Shown here: positions 1-5,173 of the stretch, piece by piece | Layout: every line of letters begins with the position of its first letter | How positions within the stretch are numbered: the stretch's first letter is position 1 | From: Dethiosulfovibrio sp. | Lineage (GTDB): Bacteria > Synergistota > Synergistia > Synergistales > Dethiosulfovibrionaceae | Direction: 5' to 3' | DNA: 5,887 bases | Assembly: GCA_028709985.1 (NCBI GenBank) | Contig: JAQUTB010000124.1 | Coordinates: 1 to 5,887, forward strand | Position numbers and translations under genes: made by a program | The notes under the pieces: generated by a model | The model's input: the letters and a program-made list of their open reading frames with translations, nothing else | What the model was told of the DNA's origin: nothing | Databases searched by the model: none

Positions 1-104
1 CCCTTAGCCACCTCGGGACAACTGGCTCGAAGATAAAGCACGTCGTCACATATAAGCTCCACAGAAGTCAATACAGCCGAATAATCGTCAACGCCACGCC
101 CCAT
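1..104 (-). CDS. pyrK: Probable dihydroorotate dehydrogenase electron-transfer subunit, N-terminal fragment
   Basis: Only the first 34 codons are in the window; the gene runs off the left edge. It starts with ATG at 104-102, preceded by an AGGGAGG ribosome binding site at 116-110, five bases away, and 20 bases after the stop of the preceding gene. The visible segment (S14-V-E-L-I-C-D-D-V-L-Y-L-R, then S-C-P-E-V-A-K) resembles the opening beta strands of the FAD-binding domain of PyrK, where a similar stretch leads into an A/G-P-G-Q-F motif that would lie just outside the window. PyrK carries FAD and a [2Fe-2S] cluster and passes electrons from the PyrD catalytic subunit to NAD. Position in a pyr operon supports this strongly. 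Another ferredoxin-reductase-like flavoprotein cannot be excluded from so short a piece. Confidence 0.72.
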   Translation of the reverse strand, partial: MGRGVDDYSAVLTSVELICDDVLYLRASCPEVAK

Positions 105-124
105 GAAAACCTCCCTCTCTCAGA

Positions 125-1003
125 TCAACAACCCAAAATCCCCGAAGGACCGGAGGAAAGACAGCGAGTCAGCCTGTCCTTGGAGACGTGAGGATACCTC
201 CTCTCCCTCTCCTGATAAAGTCTGTCTATCCACCCATCGAAATCCATGCCACAGAAGGGGGCCTCCTCAAACGGGACCATCCTGTCCTCCTCGAATATGC
301 CCACGTAGCCGCTTGTGACAGCGTCGACCGTCCCATCCTCAACCGCCGCCCAAAGGGCCCTCTGATCCATCTCCGATCTAAGGGGGATCGCCATTTTGAG
401 GGAGGGATCCCAGCGGGAATCGATAAGGTCCTCCTCGGTTAGGCATAGGCTTGAGGCTATTACGGAACAGCTGAAACTTAGACCCTTGTCTCTAAAATCC
501 CTTATTATATCCAAAGACCTGGCGGTGGAGATGCCGTGAAGATGTACCTTAACCCCGGACTCTTTGGACAGCTCCAGGGCCCTGAAGACGCCAAAGGACT
601 CGGCCACGGCGAGGAAACCTCTCATCCCTGAGATGCTAGAGGCCTTACCCTCGGATACCTGGGAATCGGAAGTCATGGAAATCTCGTCCGGGACGATCAC
701 GATCCGACAGTCCATGTCGGAACAGTAGGACATGACAGTTCTCAGCAATTTGCCGTCTCCTCCAAGCCTACGCCCACCGTAGAGCAAGTTGGTCCTGGAC
801 GACTCCCTGAGCTTCCTTATCTCCTTCATTGATCCGTCTTGCCCCACTATGCATGGGATGGAGAACAGGTCCACCCCAGAGCAACTACGGTCACCAGAGG
901 AGGAGATAACCCCCATGGAGATGATTCCCTGCTCTTTCGCCTTATCTGCAACTCCGTCCGCACCGACTTTACCGAGATCGACGAAAAGGTCTACGAATCC
1001 CAT
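125..1003 (-). CDS. Inactive, barrel-only dihydroorotase homologue (pyrC'-like), probable aspartate transcarbamoylase partner
   Basis: This 292-residue protein aligns by eye with type I dihydroorotase but has lost its catalytic residues. The G-x-x-D-x-H-V-H metal motif is G2-F-V-D-L-F-V-D9, so both histidines are gone. The H-C-E-D motif aligns with V104-P-D-E. The H-V-S ligand histidine is G157 in K-V-H-L-H-G-I-S, and the T-D-H catalytic aspartate motif is T230-S-G. Clearly retained are the following helix (R162-S-L-D-I-I-R), the P-L-R-S element (207-210) and E-E-A-P-F (246-250). It starts at the first barrel strand and ends soon after the last helix, so the N- and C-terminal beta-sandwich segments of the roughly 425-residue enzyme are missing. 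ATG at 1003 overlaps the pyrB TAA by one base; GGAGGT at 1017-1012 sits eight bases upstream, which decides against the in-frame ATG at 1024. By analogy with Pseudomonas PyrC', I infer a structural role with PyrB. Pairing is not shown by the sequence. Confidence 0.85.
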   Translation of the reverse strand: MGFVDLFVDLGKVGADGVADKAKEQGIISMGVISSSGDRSCSGVDLFSIPCIVGQDGSMKEIRKLRESSRTNLLYGGRRLGGDGKLLRTVMSYCSDMDCRIVIVPDEISMTSDSQVSEGKASSISGMRGFLAVAESFGVFRALELSKESGVKVHLHGISTARSLDIIRDFRDKGLSFSCSVIASSLCLTEEDLIDSRWDPSLKMAIPLRSEMDQRALWAAVEDGTVDAVTSGYVGIFEEDRMVPFEEAPFCGMDFDGWIDRLYQERERRYPHVSKDRLTRCLSSGPSGILGC

Positions 1004-1926
1004 TATGCCACACCTCCCAGGCAAAGGTCCAATATGGCCATTCTGGTAGCGACTCCGCTCCTGACCTGATCAAGTATAAGGCTATCCGGTCCATCGGCGA
1101 CGGGAGAGGCTATCTCGACTCCTCTGTTGATTGGCCCTGGATGCATTATAAGGGTTCCAGCTGGAACCGTCTGACTGGAGGCGCCAAAGTAGCGATGGTA
1201 CTCGTCTACAGAGGGGAAGAACTCCTCCTGCTGCTGTCTCTCCTTTTGGATCCTGAGGAGATAGACTATCCCAGCGTCCTTGGCGGCCTGAAGACCGTCG
1301 GGGCGATAGACGCCGCCCAAGCTATCGACGTCGGCCGGCATAAGGGACCTGGGACCGGCAAAGGTTATCTTTGCCCCCATGGTGGAGAAAGCCCTAGCCA
1401 CGCTCCTCGCTACCCTGCTGTGCCCCACGTCTCCAGCTATCACTACTGGGATACCTTCGAGGCTTCCAAGGGCCTCGGTGGCGGATAGAAGATCTAAAAG
1501 GGCCTGTGTCGGATGACTTCTAGCACCATCGCCTCCGTTTATGATAGCTACCCCGGGAAGGAGCTTCTGAAGGAAGAGGGGGAAACCAGCCCTGCCGTGA
1601 CGCACAACCAGTGCGTCTATGCCCATGGCCTTAAGGGTCCAGGCTGTGTCCCTGAGGGTCTCTCCCTTGGAGAGGCTTGACCCGGAGGATGACCAATCTA
1701 TCACGTCAGCCCCAAGCAGCTTCTCGGCCATCTCGAAGGAAACCCTAGTCCTGGTGGACGGCTCGAAGAAAAGATTGACCACGACCCTGCCCTTGAGAAT
1801 GTCTTTTTTTCTTTCGTGGGTCGAGTCCAACGCCCTCTTATAGTTCGACGCAAGATCTAAAAAGACGTTGTAATCGTCCCTGGTCCAATCACAAAGATCG
1901 GTCAAACCCCTTCTCTCCCAGCTCAT
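1003..1926 (-). CDS. pyrB: Aspartate carbamoyltransferase catalytic subunit
   Basis: This 307-residue cytoplasmic enzyme condenses carbamoyl phosphate with L-aspartate to give N-carbamoyl-L-aspartate, the committed step of pyrimidine synthesis. Length is normal for the family. Visible motifs in order: F54-E-P-S-T-R-T-R61, the carbamoyl-phosphate loop; S83-S-L-S-K-G-E-T-L-R-D-T94, with the catalytic Ser/Lys loop; V-R-H at 108-110; G-D-G then H138-P-T-Q-A-L-L-D-L; G-D-V-G-H-S-R-V-A-R-S at 165-175; L-L-R-I-Q-K-E-R at 223-230 for aspartate binding; and H262-P-G-P-I-N-R-G-V-E. All expected active-site residues appear intact. The ATG overlaps the pyrR stop in an ATGA arrangement and has AGGGAGG at 1940-1934 seven bases upstream, so translation is probably coupled to pyrR. 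No regulatory pyrI chain is in the window. The next gene, also start-stop coupled, encodes an inactive dihydroorotase, suggesting a non-E. coli holoenzyme type. Confidence 0.97.
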   Translation of the reverse strand: MSWERRGLTDLCDWTRDDYNVFLDLASNYKRALDSTHERKKDILKGRVVVNLFFEPSTRTRVSFEMAEKLLGADVIDWSSSGSSLSKGETLRDTAWTLKAMGIDALVVRHGRAGFPLFLQKLLPGVAIINGGDGARSHPTQALLDLLSATEALGSLEGIPVVIAGDVGHSRVARSVARAFSTMGAKITFAGPRSLMPADVDSLGGVYRPDGLQAAKDAGIVYLLRIQKERQQQEEFFPSVDEYHRYFGASSQTVPAGTLIMHPGPINRGVEIASPVADGPDSLILDQVRSGVATRMAILDLCLGGVA

Positions 1927-2477
1927 ATTTCAGCCTCCCTATCGCAGATCACGACTCTATCCTCTTTATCCAATTCCTTGACCTTTACCTCGACTATCTC
2001 GTTTTTGGAGGTTGGAACCATCTTGCCCAGGTAATCGGGCTGGATTGGAAGTTCCCTGTGACCCCTGTCTATCAATATGGCAAGCTGCACCGAGCCGGGC
2101 CTGCCCAGGTCCATCAGGGCATCAAGAGCGGCCCTAACGGTCCTGCCTGTGAAAAGCACATCGTCCACCAGGACCAGCTTTTTCCCTGACACAGAAACCG
2201 GTATGGAGGTGCTGTGGACCACCGGATCGTCAGATAGGACCGCTAGGTCATCCCTGTAAAGGGTTATATCCAGCTCTCCTGTGGGAACCTTAGTTCCCTC
2301 CGATTCTCTTAGTAGATCCCTGATCCGCGACGCGAGGTGGACACCTCTTCTCTGGATGCCCAGGATGACAATATCCTCCACACCTCGGTTTCTCTCAACT
2401 ATCTCGTTGGCGATTCTACGAAGGACCCTGTCCATGTCCTCCTCGGTCATTACGACAGTTTTTTCCCTTAAATTCAA
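1923..2477 (-). CDS. pyrR: PyrR bifunctional pyr operon regulator / uracil phosphoribosyltransferase
   Basis: This 184-residue protein has the type I phosphoribosyltransferase fold of PyrR. The family binds pyr mRNA in response to UMP/UTP and often has uracil phosphoribosyltransferase activity. Diagnostic segments: G40-I-Q-R-R-G; T66-G-E-L-D-I-T-L-Y-R-D-D-L78, a PyrR hallmark; the PRPP loop L101-V-L-V-D-D-V-L-F-T-G-R-T113; and L-I-D-R-G-H-R-E-L-P-I-Q-P-D-Y at 135-149. Length is typical. The start is TTG at 2477-2475, set by a GGGAGG at 2492-2487 nine bases upstream and by alignment of the N-terminus; no ATG lies nearby in frame. It is the first gene after the promoter at 2539-2511 and overlaps pyrB by four bases. 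The predicted leader is only about 27 nt, too short for a Bacillus-style antiterminator/terminator attenuator, so if PyrR regulates this operon through its leader it more likely acts on translation. Confidence 0.96.
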   Translation of the reverse strand: MNLREKTVVMTEEDMDRVLRRIANEIVERNRGVEDIVILGIQRRGVHLASRIRDLLRESEGTKVPTGELDITLYRDDLAVLSDDPVVHSTSIPVSVSGKKLVLVDDVLFTGRTVRAALDALMDLGRPGSVQLAILIDRGHRELPIQPDYLGKMVPTSKNEIVEVKVKELDKEDRVVICDREAEI

Positions 2478-2486
2478 AGATATGCG

Positions 2487-2504
2487 CCTCCCAACGTCTG
2501 GGCT
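2487..2504 (-). promoter_or_regulatory. pyrR leader: small hairpin overlapping the ribosome binding site
   Basis: From the predicted transcript start near 2504 the leader begins AGCCCAGACGTTGGGAGG. CCCA (2502-2499) can pair with TGGG (2493-2490) around a five-base GACGT loop, and the paired GGG is the first half of the GGGAGG ribosome binding site. The AG.CCAGA portion partly resembles the conserved PyrR-binding loop of Bacillus leaders, but the GAGG half of that consensus is absent. The stem is only four pairs and weak alone. If PyrR stabilised it, pyrR and the coupled pyrB would be repressed at translation, as is proposed for mycobacterial PyrR. The ribosome binding site is certain; the regulatory hairpin is a suggestion. 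Confidence 0.4.
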
Positions 2505-2510
2505 GGAGGC

Positions 2511-2539
2511 ATTATATCAGTCACTAATTTTTTTTGCAA
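2511..2539 (-). promoter_or_regulatory. Sigma-70-type promoter for pyrR-pyrB-pyrC'-pyrK
   Basis: A perfect TATAAT at 2516-2511 is separated by exactly 17 bases from TTGCAA at 2539-2534, four of six matches to the TTGACA consensus. An A-rich run (AAAAAAATT, 2559-2551) lies just upstream, where an UP element would be. Transcription should start near A2504. The promoter sits between the pyrC stop codon (2551-2549) and pyrR, so it is an internal promoter that lets the downstream pyr genes be expressed apart from the hydrolase-pyrC pair. Confidence 0.85.
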
Positions 2540-2548
2540 CCGGTTGCA
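2535..2548. promoter_or_regulatory. Perfect 14-bp palindrome over the -35 element, candidate operator
   Basis: TGCAACCGGTTGCA is a perfect palindrome with a central CG, the layout typical of LacI-family operators; it fits the general cre/LacI pattern except at two positions. It overlaps the -35 hexamer of the pyrR promoter and begins one base after the pyrC stop codon. A run of eight A (2535-2528) and a run of seven A (2559-2553), read on the minus strand, flank it. A bound protein would block RNA polymerase. No regulator gene of that family is in the window, so the partner is unknown. Confidence 0.55.
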
Positions 2549-3832
2549 TCAATTTTTTTCGATAAAAATAGCCTCGCCGGATACGAACGTCATGACCACC
2601 TTACCGGTCAGGGACATCCCGCCGAAAGGGGTGTTCTTACCCTTGGATAGAAAACGAGATGGATCGACGGTCCAGCGGTTTCCCAGATCGACCACGGTCA
2701 TATCCGCCACCGATCCTGGCCGAAGCGAACCTCCTGACAGTCCAAAAAGCGACGCAGGTGTGCAGGACATGGCCTGCACCATCCGGGAAAGACCGATCTT
2801 TCCCTTGCCGACCAACTCGGAGAGCATAAGGGACAGGCTTGTCTCCAATCCCACTATTCCGTTGGGGGCCTCTACCATCGACTTGGCTTTTTCCTCCACG
2901 CTGTGGGGAGCGTGGTCGGTGGCTATAACGTCAATCGTCCCGTCCGCTAGGGCCTCCTGAAGCGCCAGTACGTCGCGCTCAGTCCTGAGAGGAGGGCTCA
3001 TCTTTCCGTTGGTCCCCTGGGATAGGACGTCACGGTCGGTCAACAGCAGATGATGGGGAGTAGCCTCAGCGGAGACCTGAACTCCATCCGCCTTAGCCCT
3101 TCGGATCATCTCCACCCCCAACGCGCTGCTCACGTGTTATACGTGGACCTTAGCGCCGACTTTAGAGGCCAAAAGAATATCCCTCTGTATAATCGCCTCC
3201 TCCGCCGCTGCGTCGACCCCCTTTAGCCCCAGCTTTTTCGAGATAGCTCCTTTGTTTATCGTCCTATCACCCCAGAGAAGGGGGTCCTCACAGTGGACCG
3301 ATATGGGGAGCCCCAGTGCGGCGGACCTCTCAAAGGCTTTCATCATCACGTTGGGATCGGAGACGGTAAGACCATCGTCGGAAAAAGCCACAGCTCCTGC
3401 CTCTGCCATCGCCTCCATTGGGGCAAGCTCCTTGCCCTTCAGACCAACTGTAACAGCCCCTACAGAGTTGAACCTGACTCTTGAGGCTCTACCCTTTTCC
3501 ATGACGAAAGAAAGGGTGTCGACCGAGTCCACCGACGGTGACGTGTTGGCCATGGCGATAACCTGGGTAAAGCCTCCCGAAGCGGCTGCAAGACCCCCAG
3601 TCTCTATGGTCTCTTTGTATTCCTGCCCTGGCTCCCTGAAGTGAACGTGAACGTCTATTAACCCAGGAAAAATCGCCGTGCCGGTTAAATCGACGTCCTC
3701 AAAGTCCCCTTGGGAAAAGGGCTTCCCCTGCCCTATCCATCCTATTCTTCCGTCCTCAACTACGATATCCAGGTATCCGTCCAGGTTCTGGCTCGGATCC
3801 ACCACTCTGGCTCCGTGTAAAAACTTCCTCAA
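2549..3832 (-). pseudogene. pyrC: Type I dihydroorotase interrupted by an in-frame TAA
   Basis: The frame encodes a dihydroorotase of normal length (427 positions), which interconverts N-carbamoyl-L-aspartate and L-dihydroorotate using active-site zinc. Motifs are intact: H62-V-H-F-R-E-P-G69, A-F-S-D-D-G with the Asp typical of this class (149-154), H180-C-E-D, then H233-V-S, H-H-L-L-L-T-D (260-266), the catalytic T305-D-H-A-P-H, and the C-terminal beta-sandwich segment G-S-L-R-P-G-S-V-A-D. Codon 232 is TAA at 3139-3137, splitting V-H-V from H-V-S immediately before the metal-ligand histidine. There is no frameshift and no second lesion; the downstream 194 codons stay open and conserved. I favour TTG at 3832 as the start because GAGGAG (3846-3841) is eight bases upstream; GTG at 3841 overlaps that motif. 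The gene follows the M20 hydrolase stop by about 20 bases, so they are probably cotranscribed. A recent nonsense mutation, an assembly error, readthrough, or two cooperating halves are all possible. Confidence 0.9.
3137..3139 (-). other. In-frame ochre stop inside pyrC, with a possible restart codon 3 bases later
   Basis: On the minus strand the codons read AAG GTC CAC GTA TAA CAC GTG AGC. The flanking residues match the conserved dihydroorotase strand before the ligand histidine, so one sense codon has become TAA. Single-base precursors include CAA (Gln), TAC/TAT (Tyr), TTA (Leu) and TCA (Ser). GTG at 3133-3131 could serve as a restart, but the only purine-rich site nearby (AAGG) is about 13 bases away, so reinitiation would depend on the terminating ribosome. 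Confidence 0.95.
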
Positions 3833-3851
3833 AAAGCTCACTCCTCTCAGA

Positions 3852-5090
3852 TTATCTCTCCAACAGACTCTCTATGGCCCTTACCAAAGCCCGATAGCCG
3901 GGCTTTATCCTCTCCAACTCGACCTGCTCGGACCTGTTGTGGCTTATCCCATCGACACATGGGACGAATATCATGGCTGTCGGAATCGAGGACGCCACAT
4001 ACATGGCGTCGTGTCCAGCCCCGCTTGGCATGTCGGTCCACTTCAGGCCAAGGTCGTCGCATACCTTGCCTAAAAGTCGCCTAAGGCCGCCGTCCAGGAC
4101 AACCGGATCGCCCTTTGACAGGAGCTTTAAGTCAAAATCGACCTTCCTGGAGCAACATATACTCTCGATGGACGTCTTTATCCTCTCGTAGGATCGCTCT
4201 AGGCTTTCCTTTCTTATTCCCCTCAGGTCTACCTTCAGATGGGCCCTTCCAGGGACCACGTTCATGGCCCCTGGCTCTATGTGACAGACCCCTACTGTGG
4301 CCACGGTTCCGTGTCGGTATTCGTCCCTGCCCACCGCCTCCACCGCCAGGACCACCTCTGCTGCCGCAGCGAGAGCGTCTTTTCTCATGTCCATTGGGCA
4401 GGCCCCAGAGTGATCGGCCCTTCCCTCTATATCCAGTGCCATCCTGGTTGGAGCCGCTATAGCCTCTACGACACCGACGTCTATCCCGGATCGATCGAGG
4501 AACGGCCCCTGCTCTATATGGACCTCGAAAAAGGCCTTTATGCTGGAGGGCAGCAACCTGGAACGTCCCATCCACTCGGGGGAGAGGCCGAACTTTCTCA
4601 TAGCGTTGAAGAGGACGATCCCATCGTCGTCTCTGTAGCTGAAGCAATCCTTAAGGGTCAGATATCCTGTGATCGCCTTGCTTCCCACGTTTGAGATGCC
4701 GAAGCGACTGGACTCCTCGCCGGAGAACACCATCACCTGAAGTGGATACTTATGGTCTGGATGTCTTTCCTCGATCTCTTTTAGCGCGCCTATAGCCATG
4801 GCGACCCCTAGAACCCCGTCGTAAGCTCCTCCCTGAGGGACTGTGTCTATATGAGAACCTACCGCCACAGGGGGGCTAGTGTGGGATGAGCCCCTTAACG
4901 TGCCCACGATGTTACCCACGTCGTCTATCCTGATATCAAAGCCCAAGCCCTTCATGAGCCCTATAAGTTCTTCCCTTCCCCCTCTATCCTCATCGCTGTA
5001 TGCCAGCCTGGAGAAACCTCCTCCTTGGTCCCTACCGTACAAGTTGACCCGCTCCATCACATCCAGACATAGATCAAACCCAGACGACAC
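3852..5090 (-). CDS. M20-family zinc amidohydrolase, N-carbamoyl-amino-acid / allantoate hydrolase group
   Basis: This 412-residue cytoplasmic enzyme belongs to the hydantoinase/carbamoylase group of M20 peptidase-like hydrolases, which cleave the ureido or amide group of N-carbamoyl amino acids, allantoate, ureidoglycolate or beta-ureidopropionate. Motifs in order: G-S-H80-I-D82-T with the first metal ligands; Y-D91-G; F-S-G-E125-E126-S-S-R-F; F-E-V-H191-I-E-Q-G-P-F-L; G-R-A-D-H-S-G with P-M-D-M-R-K-D-A-L in the dimerisation lid; S-G-A-G-H360-D-A; and G-I-S-H384-N. I place the start at GTG 5090, with AAAAGGGG (5106-5099) eight bases upstream. This gives the usual family length; the longer reading from ATG 5138 would begin inside the 3' arm of the hairpin, and ATG 5096 is only two bases from the binding site. 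Motifs do not fix the substrate. Linkage to pyrC makes N-carbamoyl-L-aspartate a reasonable candidate, but this is inference. Confidence 0.92.
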   Translation of the reverse strand: MSSGFDLCLDVMERVNLYGRDQGGGFSRLAYSDEDRGGREELIGLMKGLGFDIRIDDVGNIVGTLRGSSHTSPPVAVGSHIDTVPQGGAYDGVLGVAMAIGALKEIEERHPDHKYPLQVMVFSGEESSRFGISNVGSKAITGYLTLKDCFSYRDDDGIVLFNAMRKFGLSPEWMGRSRLLPSSIKAFFEVHIEQGPFLDRSGIDVGVVEAIAAPTRMALDIEGRADHSGACPMDMRKDALAAAAEVVLAVEAVGRDEYRHGTVATVGVCHIEPGAMNVVPGRAHLKVDLRGIRKESLERSYERIKTSIESICCSRKVDFDLKLLSKGDPVVLDGGLRRLLGKVCDDLGLKWTDMPSGAGHDAMYVASSIPTAMIFVPCVDGISHNRSEQVELERIKPGYRALVRAIESLLER

Positions 5091-5131
5091 GGTCATCACC
5101 CCTTTTATAGATCTAAAACATATCCCGTAGC

Positions 5132-5173
5132 ATAGCATAAAGGTCCCCTCTTTCGAGGGGACCTTTATGCTAT
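5132..5173 (-). terminator. Perfect 19-bp hairpin after the TRAP permease gene, probable terminator
   Basis: Two 19-base arms (5173-5155 and 5150-5132) are exact reverse complements around a GAAA loop on the minus strand. The arms hold an AAAGGTCCCCTC / GAGGGGACCTTT core and begin one base past the permease TAA (5176-5174). The U-run after the GC core is only TTT, so this is a strong hairpin with a weak tail; almost the same structure forms on the plus strand. It most likely separates the TRAP operon from the hydrolase-pyr genes, perhaps incompletely, because no clear promoter is visible between it and the hydrolase start. Confidence 0.75.

Noticed and set aside
1004..1024. ATG at 1024 as start of the dihydroorotase-like gene
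   Set aside because: It would overlap pyrB by about 20 bases; ATG 1003 has an ideal GGAGGT eight bases upstream and begins exactly at the conserved first barrel strand.
2528..2559. Palindrome followed by a T-run read as an intrinsic terminator
   Set aside because: The T-run follows the palindrome only on the plus strand, where no gene is transcribed; on the minus strand an A-run follows. With a four-base loop the stem is only five pairs. An operator fits better.
3137..3139. Recoding of the pyrC stop as selenocysteine or pyrrolysine
   Set aside because: The codon is TAA, not TGA or TAG, and I see no convincing recoding hairpin after it.
3131..3145. Small inverted repeat CACGT-gttat-ACGTG centred on the pyrC stop codon
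   Set aside because: A five-base arm is expected by chance, and the sequence follows from conserved V-H-V and H-V-S codons; no role is supported.
4132..4647. Minus-strand 171-codon open frame inside the hydrolase gene
   Set aside because: It is an overlapping frame rich in Arg and Gly with no recognisable motif, while the hydrolase frame over the same bases carries several catalytic motifs.
188..4694. Many plus-strand open frames of 60-150 codons across the pyr genes, including 3678-4073 and 4239-4694
   Set aside because: They lie antisense to well-supported genes, have low-complexity Pro/Ser/Arg-rich translations with no family resemblance, and no consistent ribosome binding sites.
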